Positions 1 through 6,570 of a stretch of DNA of 6,781 nucleotides are shown in pieces (position 1 is the stretch's first letter; each line of letters begins with the position of its first letter). The notes under the pieces were generated by a model that saw only the letters and a program-made list of their open reading frames with translations, was not told where the DNA came from and ran no database searches. Source of the DNA: JBEBSD01 sp040394475 (GTDB taxonomy: Bacteria; Bacteroidota; Bacteroidia; Cytophagales; Spirosomataceae). Location: NCBI GenBank assembly GCA_040394475.1, contig JBEBSD010000140.1, positions 1-6,781 on the forward strand. Direction: 5' to 3'. Made by a program: the position numbers and the translations under genes.

Positions 1-335
1 CTGACTTGTTTATAAGTGATCTGAAAGGGTGCAAGCAATTTGTCAAGAATGCGCGAAAGTTCCTCATTCGTAGCCTGGAGGGTGACCGGTTGCTGTAACG
101 GCAGCGATCTGGAATTGTAGGAGAATTTGATAGGGACTGCTTTTTCCAGCTGGTGCAAGGCTTTTTCCAGGGTGACGTTATCCACCTGAAAGCTGATTTT
201 CTTGTCAAGAATATGCTGCCCCGCTACCGGTGCGGAAAGGGCGATACCGCTGAACAGGAATACTAATAAAAGCTGCTGCATTGACTGGAAGACGATCTGG
301 TGAAACAATCGTTTGATGGTCAAAGATTTTTTCAT
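1..335 (-). CDS. SusC/RagA-type TonB-dependent receptor with STN domain (N-terminal 111 residues only, cut by window edge)
   Basis: Probable outer-membrane TonB-dependent receptor that imports a ligand (often a glycan or chelate) and signals to FecR. Only the first 111 codons are inside the window. I read this frame by hand. It starts at ATG 335-333 with MKKSLTIKRLF, followed by a hydrophobic stretch (about residues 20-35, LLLVFLFSGIALSA) and a likely cleavage near APVAGQ, which is a signal peptide. Residues about 43-111 (ILDKKISFQVDNVTLEKALH, then KFSYNSRSL and a VTLQATNEELSRILDKLL stretch) match the secretin/TonB N-terminal (STN) short domain, the periplasmic signalling domain of FecA-like receptors. 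The plug and barrel would lie to the left, outside the window. It is downstream of fecR on the same strand, the usual order for a sigma/anti-sigma/receptor locus. No in-frame Met was seen just upstream and no clear ribosome binding site is present. The ligand cannot be told from this fragment; a SusC-type assignment rather than a FecA-type siderophore receptor is an inference. Confidence 0.85.
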   Translation of the reverse strand, partial: MKKSLTIKRLFHQIVFQSMQQLLLVFLFSGIALSAPVAGQHILDKKISFQVDNVTLEKALHQLEKAVPIKFSYNSRSLPLQQPVTLQATNEELSRILDKLLAPFQITYKQV

Positions 336-384
336 AGTTTTGAATGGTTTGTTCGATACTGATCTTGTATAGGGCAACGTGTCC

Positions 385-411
385 CTGCACCTTTAGCAGA
401 AGGGTGAGCAG
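385..411. other. small imperfect hairpin in the fecR-receptor gap
   Basis: CTGC/GCAG outer arms (385-388 with 408-411) and ACCTT/AAGGGT inner arms (389-393 with 400-405, one bulged G) enclose the loop TAGCAG, with a GA internal bulge. It lies in the 5' region of the receptor gene. The same six-base loop occurs in the stronger hairpin at 430-460. No T-run follows, so it is not a terminator. A role in the receptor mRNA leader is possible but not shown. Confidence 0.25.
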
Positions 412-429
412 TCACAAGCAGGAAACAGA

Positions 430-466
430 GGCGTAGAACGTGTAGCAGCACTTCTGCGCCTTTTTT
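430..466 (+). terminator. intrinsic terminator-like hairpin, oriented on the plus strand
   Basis: On the plus strand GGCGTAGAA (430-438) pairs with TTCTGCGCC (452-460): nine pairs including one G-T wobble. After a bulged C the inner arms GTG/CAC (440-442 with 449-451) close the loop TAGCAG. Six T follow directly (461-466). This has the form of a rho-independent terminator for rightward transcription, although every gene found here runs leftward. Read leftward, the hairpin is preceded by A6 and is not followed by a T-run, so it should not stop the fecR-to-receptor transcript efficiently. It may terminate an antisense RNA arising inside the receptor gene, or act as a leader structure. Confidence 0.55.
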
Positions 467-502
467 GTCTGGATTTATCGTTCTGTCATAGTAGCTGTTG
501 TT

Positions 503-1552
503 TTAGTGACATCCGTTTGAAAAAATAGTGATCTGGTTTTCGGTAAACTCGTAACGGGAGTTGTTACCAAGGCTTTCGCAAATGATTTTCAGCTTTTCCT
601 GCAGGGGCTCATCCGTCAGGGAAGTCGAAAGGTAGCATTCCTTCAACAGGGTTTCCGGATAAAGAACACGGATCCCGTAACCTGCTTCAATGGTCTCGAA
701 AATGTGGCTTACCGGTGTGTCTTTAAATTCGAACTGAAGCTGCTCGATCCGGCCGGGCTGCTTTTGCGTCACTACGGGTTTTTCAAATACCGCATTTTCG
801 CGCACGAAAAGAATGGACTCATTGGGGAACAGAGAAATTTCCCGGGCCGGCTCAGACCGGGTAGGGCGTCGCGCCGATACCTGGACCTGACCGGTCCTGA
901 CGGTCACTTCCACATTGGGTTGGTTCCGGTATGCTTTTATACGGAAACTCGTTCCGATCACCCGGGTCACAAGTTCGTTGGCGTCGACAATAAAAGGATG
1001 GGACGGGTCTTTACTGACTTCAAAAAAGGCTTCTCCTACGAGCAATACCCTCCGTTCCGGCCCTGTGAAATGGCTGGGATAATGCAGCTCGCTCCCGGGC
1101 TGCAGCAAAACAGAGCTCCCGTCGGCCAGCGTAATTAACTGCGGTGCATGGGTGGTGTTGCTTTTTTTCAGCTCATGAATGGCCCGCTCCGTTTCAGGAG
1201 GCATGGGAAGCTGTTGCCGGTAGCTATACCAGCCGATTCCTGTCAGCAGCAGGACCGCCGCTGCCCACGGGATCCAATGCTTCCTGAAAGGAGAGACAGA
1301 GGGCGCTTCCAGTTGACGCAGACGTCCCCAGATATCCGTAAGGGCATCTTCCGTGGCCGTTTCGGAAAGGGCCTGCTCCGGCACTCCCATCGCCAGCAGC
1401 AGCAACTGGGCTTCCCGGGCTGCCGCCTGGTGGTGCGGAGCCTCTTTTAACCAGGATTCCCAGCCAGTATCGTCCCAGCCTTCCTGTACCCACCGGCGGA
1501 AGGAAGGATCCTGCAAAAAATCTTCTGTTGTCGTGTAGCGATCGCGTTGCAT
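503..1552 (-). CDS. FecR family anti-sigma factor with DUF4974-like C-terminal domain
   Basis: Inner-membrane regulator of the FecI-type sigma factor: the cytoplasmic N-terminus binds sigma and the periplasmic part senses the STN domain of the partner receptor. The 349-aa length is normal for Bacteroidota FecR proteins. Residues 1-90 form a Trp-rich cytoplasmic region (RRWVQEGWDDTGWESWL). Residues about 93-109 (WIPWAAAVLLLTGIGWY) are a single transmembrane helix. Residues about 136-230 are the FecR domain, with the typical ITLADGSSVLL, RRVLLVGEAFFEV, HPFIVDA and VIGTSFRIKAY segments. Residues about 272-345 (FEFKDTPVSHIFETIEAGYG onward) match the DUF4974 C-terminal domain, which resembles STN. 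The ATG at 1552-1550 is kept because the N-terminal domain begins there; no Shine-Dalgarno is seen. It follows the sigma gene after an unusually long repeat-bearing gap and precedes the receptor by 167 bp. Family assignment is firm; the exact partner is inferred from order. Confidence 0.95.
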   Translation of the reverse strand: MQRDRYTTTEDFLQDPSFRRWVQEGWDDTGWESWLKEAPHHQAAAREAQLLLLAMGVPEQALSETATEDALTDIWGRLRQLEAPSVSPFRKHWIPWAAAVLLLTGIGWYSYRQQLPMPPETERAIHELKKSNTTHAPQLITLADGSSVLLQPGSELHYPSHFTGPERRVLLVGEAFFEVSKDPSHPFIVDANELVTRVIGTSFRIKAYRNQPNVEVTVRTGQVQVSARRPTRSEPAREISLFPNESILFVRENAVFEKPVVTQKQPGRIEQLQFEFKDTPVSHIFETIEAGYGIRVLYPETLLKECYLSTSLTDEPLQEKLKIICESLGNNSRYEFTENQITIFSNGCH

Positions 1553-1645
1553 ATAGCCAGGATTATAAAGGAGGAGAGGACAGCCTTTTTAAGCCATACT
1601 CAGTAAATCTCAAAAAAAAACAGGAAAGTGGAAACGGTTGCCGAC
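1553..1645. other. upstream region of the fecR gene, no gene
   Basis: This stretch between the fecR start and the 62/63-bp repeat holds a run of nine A on the plus strand (1612-1620; T9 when read leftward) and a purine-rich AAAGGAGGAG at 1567-1576 on the plus strand. The latter resembles a ribosome binding site but is on the wrong strand for fecR and has no supported plus-strand gene behind it. The T9 run lies about 28 bases after the palindrome at 1648-1670 in the leftward direction, too far for a standard terminator. I could not identify a convincing Bacteroidota promoter (TTG ... TAnnTTTG). Confidence 0.3.
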
Positions 1646-1647
1646 CC

Positions 1648-1670
1648 ATGGTCTGTGTCCCACAGACCAT
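1648..1670. promoter_or_regulatory. perfect palindrome in repeat copy 1
   Basis: ATGGTCTGTG (1648-1657) and CACAGACCAT (1661-1670) are exact inverted repeats separated by TCC. It could form a cruciform, an RNA hairpin, or a binding site for a dimeric regulator. Plus-strand reading continues into TTT, giving a weak terminator-like look, but the T-run is short and the genes run the other way. Confidence 0.5.
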
Positions 1671-1709
1671 TTTGTCACCGGCCAGAAAACCGACTGTGCC
1701 TATCGCACC

Positions 1710-1733
1710 ATGGTCTGTGTCCTCACAGACCAT
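1710..1733. promoter_or_regulatory. perfect palindrome in repeat copy 2
   Basis: The same 10-base arms as in copy 1 (1710-1719 and 1724-1733) are separated by TCCT. Its centre is about 62.5 bp from the copy 1 palindrome, close to six turns of B-DNA, so both sites would face the same side of the helix. The matching place in copy 3 (1772-1795) has lost pairing: its right arm is kept except for one base while its left arm has several changes. Confidence 0.5.
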
Positions 1734-1820
1734 TTTGTCACCGGCCAGAAAACCGACTGTGCCTATCGCACCATAGTCCGCGTCTTTACAGACCATTTTG
1801 TTACCGGCAAGGTTCGATCG

Positions 1821-2435
1821 TTACTGGCAGAGACAATACAAGAGCCCCAGGTAGGGGATCTCGCCAATCCATAGTTCCCGCAGGTGTCGCAGCGAACGGT
1901 GTAGCAGGTTCGCCACAGACTGCTTGTTCATTTCCATTAAAAGGGCAATCTGTTCCAGGGAAAGGTTTTGGTAATAGCGCAAATAAAGTGCTTCCTTCTG
2001 TCTGGGCGGGAGCTGGTTGAGGTATTGATTGAGTTGCTGCACTTGTTTCAGGGTATCTTCATCCTCGATCAACTGGTCGAGAACGGTGAAAGAAGCGCTG
2101 TATTCAATGGTTTCAATATCGCTGCTATTCGGGAAAATACGATCCCGTTCGAGTTTCCTGGCAATTCGTCTCCGAAGACTGGATAAAAGGTAAGCTTTGA
2201 CTGAAGCAGGTGTGCTGAGTGAATGCCGGTAGGTCCAAAGGTCGGTGAACACATCCTGGATGGCGTCCGCAACAAGGGAATGATAACGCGTGATCGAATT
2301 TCCGTAGTGAAGCAGCTGCAGGTGATAATTGCGGAAAATGCCGGAAAACGCTTCCCTGTCGTCCTGTCTCAGACGAGCCCATAACTCCGTGTCAGTGACG
2401 ACCACAGCTTTCCTATTGATCCGTTCGTCTGGCAT
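1821..2435 (-). CDS. FecI-like ECF RNA polymerase sigma factor (sigma-70 family)
   Basis: Extracytoplasmic-function sigma factor that would direct RNA polymerase to the receptor operon when released or activated by FecR. The 204-aa length is typical. Sigma region 2 spans about residues 17-97, with the conserved core-binding stretch DAIQDVFTDLW (57-67) and the basic SLRRRIARKLERDR segment after it. A variable linker holds acidic residues (about 105-128). Sigma region 4 spans about 133-187, starting with LPPRQKEALYLRYYQNLSLE and a helix-turn-helix ending in NLLHRSLRHLRE. The C-terminus is an odd hydrophobic tail (LWIGEIPYLGLLYCLCQ) after the domain. The frame is open upstream to an ATG at 2612, but that extension is AT-rich, low in family similarity and would give 263 aa; the ATG at 2435-2433 places the sigma-2 domain at the usual distance. 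The next gene in the same direction is fecR. Confidence 0.93.
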   Translation of the reverse strand: MPDERINRKAVVVTDTELWARLRQDDREAFSGIFRNYHLQLLHYGNSITRYHSLVADAIQDVFTDLWTYRHSLSTPASVKAYLLSSLRRRIARKLERDRIFPNSSDIETIEYSASFTVLDQLIEDEDTLKQVQQLNQYLNQLPPRQKEALYLRYYQNLSLEQIALLMEMNKQSVANLLHRSLRHLRELWIGEIPYLGLLYCLCQ

Positions 2436-2633
2436 ATTGTTAAAAGAAGAATTGTTGGTGTAATTACTTGTTTGGTCGTGTAAATGAAAAGACGATGTGC
2501 CGGCCGTGGTTAAGAACATCGTCAGTATACAAATTGTACCGTCTTGTATTAATCTATAAAGTTTATATATATAGTAGGTATTAAAGAGCCGGTCCCGGGC
2601 AATTTTCTGCATTTTACCACCAGCGGTTCCGGC
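2436..2633 (-). promoter_or_regulatory. AT-rich upstream region of the sigma gene, probable promoter location
   Basis: This 198-bp gap between the DUF5916 stop and the sigma start is much richer in A+T than its neighbours, with an alternating TATATATATA run at about 2565-2574. It contains the short palindrome TACAA-A-TTGTA (2528-2538). Read leftward there is a TACAATTTG sequence close to, but one base longer than, the Bacteroidota -7 consensus TAnnTTTG, and no well-placed -33 TTG was found. A promoter for the sigma gene is expected here; its exact place is not determined. Confidence 0.35.
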
Positions 2634-4847
2634 TTACAGGTTGAGCCAATAGGTGCATTTCAGTACCAGCGCCCTGTTTTTTACGTGCAGGTTTTCCGGC
2701 AGGTAGTTGTCGGTATACACCAGGAAGAAGTCCGAAGCCGGTTTGAATCGCCACTGAAAGCGGGCATTGAGGTTCATGTTGTCGGCCTGTTCATTATACT
2801 GGATAAAGGTGGTCAGGAAAAGATTGTTGCGGAACGTGACGTCAATGCGCGGGCCCACCAACCAGAAGCGGACGTAATCCTGGAGGGCTGAAACACGGAT
2901 AGTATTGTAATTCCCGCTCATCGTCACCGCGACATAGGGCTGGAAGCGGTAGCCGATATCAGCCTTGAACTGGGCACGTGTTCCTTCGTTATAATAGCTG
3001 CCGTAACGGCCGCTTACGGCATAGGTATAAACACGCTGGGGCTCCGAAACGTAATCAAAACCCGCTGTATTCCAGTGATGCCGGGTGCCGGCAGCGAGTT
3101 GTTCCCTTCCGGAATTGGTGGGGTCGAAGGGAGTCAGCAGGCGCACATACGAATCGGCTATCCAGAGCGCCGCTGTGGCGCGGTTCCTGAGATTGAAGAG
3201 ATAGGACAACGTAAATTCCCGGTCGCTGTTCCTGAAATGGTCGTCCCAGAAAGCGGTGGCTGCCAGCTTGGGCCCGTGGCTGATCAGCACGGGTGATTTG
3301 ACAAAAAACAGATAGCCGAGTCCAGGGTTTATTTTGGTGTACCTTCCACGCGCGGCATTCGGCACATAACCGGCCTCGGCGCGATACCCGGCGCCGGCGT
3401 GCTCGTGCTGCCATTGCCAGAAGAAATGAGGCTTGTTAAACATGATATCGGCGGCATGTATCCAGCCATCCGTCAGGCGGGAGGCTTTGATGTGCTGGTC
3501 CTGCTGCGACAAAGCGCCGTCGGTAAATGATTTAAAAAACATCATTTTCCCGGTCCAGATATTTTTCCGGGAAGCAAGGTTAAACTCGGCTCCAATGTTT
3601 CGGTTGTACTGGTTATAGGCCTGGTTGCGCAGCGGATCGTACCGCAGCGCCTGTTTGTTTACGGCCATAAAACGTACATTGGAGCGGGCAAAGAGGCGGC
3701 GCTGAAGGGCAACGACGGCATAATTTTGGGCAGGGGTAGAGTCCTGGGCAGCCGTTTGGGTGTCCAGAACGCCGATTCTCCAGTTCTTGTCAAGCTTGCC
3801 GCTAAGGCGTGCACCAAAAAGGATAGGGGCGTCCAGTCCTATTCTTCTGGAGAAAAAAGGACGCGCCGAGGCGTATCCGAAATTGGCGAATATGTCGGCG
3901 TTTTCAAGGAAAAACTGGCGCCTTTCCGGGTAGAAAAGTTCGAAACGGTCGAGGTTGGTTTGCTGAACATCTACTTCCACTTGTGAAAAATCCGGGTTAA
4001 CCGTCAGGTCAAGGTTCAGTGATGGGGTGATGCCGATCTTGATATCGCCTCCTACCGCCCCGGATTGCCGTTGCTTTTCACCGGCTTCCTGGTTTTTGGA
4101 CAGTTTTCCTGCGAGGTAGGGAATCACCGAAATATTGGGGCCGGGACTGGGCGGGGGCTGGTCCCAAACGAGTACGCCGGTATAGGCCAGGTTGGCTGAC
4201 GCCAGGTTACGGGGAACAGGGGCCCAGGAGGATTTTTCGGAAATGGATAGATCCAGCCGGCTGAAATTAATTCCCCACCGGGTGATCCCCGGTTTGTAGC
4301 GGATGCTTTTAAACGGGATGGCGGCTTCCCAGGTCCATTTGTCGTTTTCGTTACGGACGGCACTGTACCATCGGTTTTCCCAGTTGAGATCGACCGTCCC
4401 GCCGTCTACCTGCTGGCCGTCCCAGGGAGCTCCTGCCGCGTTGGAACCGAACGAAAAGCCGTTGGTACGGTCGTCGAACGTATCCATAAAGAGCAGAAAG
4501 TTATCGTTCTTGTTAAAACTGAAATCCCGTCGGAGCGATTCCACTACCAGGCTCCCCTCCAGTGGTTTGTAGTTGATTACCAGCACGTATAGATTGTTTT
4601 GGTCGTAGCTCATGCGAACTTCGGTACGCGCTTGGGCGAAGCTTGTATCCATGGGCTGGATCATGTAAAAATCGGTAGCTACCTGTGCGGCCGACCACAC
4701 CGGCTCGTCCGGAATCCCGTCTATCCTGACCGGCGAGTTGGTGGAATGGATGTGATACTGGTAGTTTTCATTTGGCTTTTGGCCCCTGGTAGCGATCGGG
4801 CCGCCGCATAGAAAGAGCCACGTAACGAGCAGGAAATAGGTCCTCAC
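2634..4847 (-). CDS. DUF5916 domain protein with N-terminal CBM9-like domain, probable outer-membrane beta-barrel
   Basis: Function unknown. The 737-aa protein starts with a signal peptide (residues 1-23, hydrophobic YFLLVTWLFLCGG). Residues about 36-205 resemble the carbohydrate-binding family 9-like domain: VRIDGIPDEPVWSAA near the start, then RTEVRMSYDQNNLYVLV, and WEAAIPFKSIRY near the end. From about 235 the DUF5916 region follows, with the signature NPDFSQVEVDVQQTNLDRFE and LFYPERRQFFLENADIF (284-320). The remainder is rich in alternating aromatic/polar strands and ends in TYWLNL, consistent with a membrane barrel; this is inferred. The start codon is GTG (4847-4845); no ATG, GTG or TTG occurs in frame between it and the end of the upstream gene, and the signal peptide begins right there. 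It lies 41 bp after the glycosyltransferase-like gene, so co-transcription is likely. Being next to a sigma/FecR/receptor set might mean a shared envelope role, but nothing in the sequence proves it. Confidence 0.88.
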   Translation of the reverse strand: MRTYFLLVTWLFLCGGPIATRGQKPNENYQYHIHSTNSPVRIDGIPDEPVWSAAQVATDFYMIQPMDTSFAQARTEVRMSYDQNNLYVLVINYKPLEGSLVVESLRRDFSFNKNDNFLLFMDTFDDRTNGFSFGSNAAGAPWDGQQVDGGTVDLNWENRWYSAVRNENDKWTWEAAIPFKSIRYKPGITRWGINFSRLDLSISEKSSWAPVPRNLASANLAYTGVLVWDQPPPSPGPNISVIPYLAGKLSKNQEAGEKQRQSGAVGGDIKIGITPSLNLDLTVNPDFSQVEVDVQQTNLDRFELFYPERRQFFLENADIFANFGYASARPFFSRRIGLDAPILFGARLSGKLDKNWRIGVLDTQTAAQDSTPAQNYAVVALQRRLFARSNVRFMAVNKQALRYDPLRNQAYNQYNRNIGAEFNLASRKNIWTGKMMFFKSFTDGALSQQDQHIKASRLTDGWIHAADIMFNKPHFFWQWQHEHAGAGYRAEAGYVPNAARGRYTKINPGLGYLFFVKSPVLISHGPKLAATAFWDDHFRNSDREFTLSYLFNLRNRATAALWIADSYVRLLTPFDPTNSGREQLAAGTRHHWNTAGFDYVSEPQRVYTYAVSGRYGSYYNEGTRAQFKADIGYRFQPYVAVTMSGNYNTIRVSALQDYVRFWLVGPRIDVTFRNNLFLTTFIQYNEQADNMNLNARFQWRFKPASDFFLVYTDNYLPENLHVKNRALVLKCTYWLNL

Positions 4848-4888
4848 TTTGTCAGGAATTAGAAATTGAAGGTACGTTCCGTTCCTGG

Positions 4889-6496
4889 TCAGTAGGGAGC
4901 CGTAGTACCGGTTCGTTTATAAATGGCAATATCGTTGATAATTGTTAACAACGTATAATTTTCCTGCAGGTACTGACTGATTTGCGGATAACTGTCGAGG
5001 GGTTTGAAAAGCTGCGGCAGTGTGGAGTTCTGCCCGGTCCGGTCTTCCAGGAACAAAGCGGGACGGCTCTCTTTCAAATCCGATAAAAACAAATCGATCC
5101 GGTAGGGAAGTAGTTGAGAGTTCAGAAAGAGCTGGTGCGTGTGTGCCAGCCGGTAACCGCAGGCGCGTTGCGATAAATAATGGAAGCGGTCAATCCACCC
5201 CCATATGACAATGTTGTCGGTGCTTCCGGAGTGCTGCCGGATCTGGGCGACCACCTGCTGGTCATACGGGAAGTCTTCAGGGGCGGGCCGGCGGAACGGG
5301 GTAGCCACGTTGTACAGTGCCTGGAAGCCGGCAGCTGCAAGGATGAGGATTAGCAGTATTTTCCCTTTTGCAGGCGGCAAACCGGTAATTAGGGCTCCCA
5401 CAAACAGGAGGAGGGGAAAGAAGAGGTAAAGGAGGTAGTGTCCGAAAGAATTGCCCGACTGCAGCACTGCGTATAAGCTGGTCGCCAGCAGCAGAACGGG
5501 CAGGAGCAGGCGAACAGGAAACCGGCGGACGGTAAGTAACCAGACTCCTCCGATGAATGCTCCCGCGAAGCCGGTCGCAAAAAAGAACCGGGAGTCGGGA
5601 TAATCCAGGATAAAGCGGGCGACCCGCGCAGGAGAAAAGCGTTGCGCAAGCGGCAGCGACTGGAATTGCGTCGTATAGGAATATTCGAAGTAATTGAGCA
5701 GGTAGTTGAACCAGAAGCCGCTCAGATCACCTTTGCTGAAATAAAGAAGGTTGACCAGTAAGGTGGGTAGTATACCTGCCAGGATAAAAAGACTGAGCGA
5801 CTGCCATTTTTTCAGCCGGATCAATCCGGCCGCGATGAAGCCCGCTATCACGAGTCCCATCGGGACATTCTGGAATTTGGCGTATAGCAGCGAACCTAAG
5901 AGAAGTCCTGTCGCCAGCAGCAGAACAGTGGACCGGTAGGCCTGGTGGTGCAGGTTGAGATACCCGTAAAGGCACACAGTCAGCAGAAAAATACTGATTA
6001 CTTCGGAGTTGTACGGTGCATAGGTGGATGAGCTGATGCTGCCGGTAAACAGCGCATAACAGGATACCACCAGCCATGCCCGGGTAGGCGGAAGCCAGTA
6101 ACAGAACGCCCGGTAGGCGACATAGATGGTTCCCAGTGACAACAAAACAGCCACCAGCTCGCTGGTAATATGATTGAGGGGAAGACCTGTCTGAAGCAGC
6201 AGATACAGCGGAAGCACGGTCAGGGGACGCGAGTCCGAAAAAAGGAACAATTTCCAAAGGGGATCAGGAGACCGGTCGATGGAAATAGAGGCGGCAATCC
6301 AGGTACTGGTATCCACTTCTATTTCGATATCCCGGAGATGAAGTATACGTAGAAACAGGATGGTACTGAAAAAGATAAAAATAACCCAGGGATTCAGCCG
6401 TTTATCCGCCTGGACAAAGGTTTTGTAATTCAGAAATAACAGCAGACTAACCAGTCCTACGGAGGTTAACAGATGGGGTGAGGTGATAGGCGTCAT
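4889..6496 (-). CDS. polytopic membrane protein, probable GT-C fold (family 39-like) glycosyltransferase
   Basis: A 535-aa protein with roughly 11-12 hydrophobic helices (among them about 11-24, 36-54, 92-104, 111-131, 165-181, 190-206, 211-226, 233-253, 306-323, 328-345, 351-370 and 379-395) and a soluble C-terminal part (about 400-535). The layout fits lipid-linked-sugar glycosyltransferases of the PMT/ArnT type. The first outer loop carries acidic residues and VDTSTWIAAS (61-70), with Asp62 at the place of the conserved GT-C catalytic Asp, followed by DSRPLTVLPLYLLL (88-101), similar to the family's P-L motif. PYNSEVISIF (161-170) and SFGHYLLYLFFPLLL (350-364) also resemble conserved helices of this group. 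The C-terminal NIVIWGWIDRFHYLS (428-442) is like the VWG segment of bacterial family members. Substrate and donor are unknown. The ATG at 6496 precedes the first helix directly. The stop TGA (4891-4889) is 41 bp before the DUF5916 start, so these two may form an operon. Confidence 0.75.
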   Translation of the reverse strand: MTPITSPHLLTSVGLVSLLLFLNYKTFVQADKRLNPWVIFIFFSTILFLRILHLRDIEIEVDTSTWIAASISIDRSPDPLWKLFLFSDSRPLTVLPLYLLLQTGLPLNHITSELVAVLLSLGTIYVAYRAFCYWLPPTRAWLVVSCYALFTGSISSSTYAPYNSEVISIFLLTVCLYGYLNLHHQAYRSTVLLLATGLLLGSLLYAKFQNVPMGLVIAGFIAAGLIRLKKWQSLSLFILAGILPTLLVNLLYFSKGDLSGFWFNYLLNYFEYSYTTQFQSLPLAQRFSPARVARFILDYPDSRFFFATGFAGAFIGGVWLLTVRRFPVRLLLPVLLLATSLYAVLQSGNSFGHYLLYLFFPLLLFVGALITGLPPAKGKILLILILAAAGFQALYNVATPFRRPAPEDFPYDQQVVAQIRQHSGSTDNIVIWGWIDRFHYLSQRACGYRLAHTHQLFLNSQLLPYRIDLFLSDLKESRPALFLEDRTGQNSTLPQLFKPLDSYPQISQYLQENYTLLTIINDIAIYKRTGTTAPY

Positions 6497-6570
6497 ATGT
6501 GAAACAGAGAAGAAGGACAGCGGACTGTTTTCAAAGTGCCTGTTTGGGCCTCACAAGATAAGAAAAAATG

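Larger units (their letters stand above)
1646..1811. repeat. tandem 62/63-bp repeat, 2.6 copies, between sigma and anti-sigma genes
   Basis: Copy 1 is 1646-1707 (62 bp), copy 2 is 1708-1770 (63 bp) and copy 3 is 1771-1811 (partial, about 41 bp). Copies 1 and 2 are identical except for one base in a hairpin loop (TCC versus TCCT). Copy 3 matches copy 2 at 34 of 41 positions; six of the seven differences are transitions. Each copy begins with CCAT(G/A)GTC and contains ACAGACCATTTTGT. In copies 1 and 2 the front part is a perfect palindrome. The array fills most of the 268 bp between the sigma stop and the fecR start. It reads open in several frames on both strands, because it lacks stop codons, but no frame resembles a known protein. 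I regard it as non-coding. Confidence 0.9.

Noticed and set aside
205..390. Minus-strand 61-codon open frame
   Set aside because: It overlaps the receptor start in another frame; the receptor frame has a signal peptide and STN domain and explains the region.
704..1138. Plus-strand 144-codon open frame opposite fecR
   Set aside because: It is antisense to conserved FecR domain codons and has no recognisable features.
1563..1796. Minus-strand 77-codon open frame through the 63-bp repeat, giving 21-residue repeats (MVC..GAIGTVGFLAGDK)
   Set aside because: The period is a multiple of three and the unit has no stops, so several frames on both strands are open. The one-base difference between copies 1 and 2 breaks the frame of the peptide repeat, and no family is recognised.
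1528..2020. Plus-strand open frames across the repeat and the end of the sigma gene
   Set aside because: They arise from the stop-free repeat unit and overlap the well-supported sigma gene in antisense.
2436..2612. 59-codon in-frame N-terminal extension of the sigma factor from an ATG at 2612
   Set aside because: The extension is AT-rich, unlike sigma factors, and likely holds the promoter. The ATG at 2435 gives the usual length.
2587..2634. AGCCGG/CCGGCT inverted repeat just after the DUF5916 stop as a terminator
   Set aside because: Only six pairs with a loop of more than 30 bases and a poor T-run (CTTTAAT); not enough for a call.
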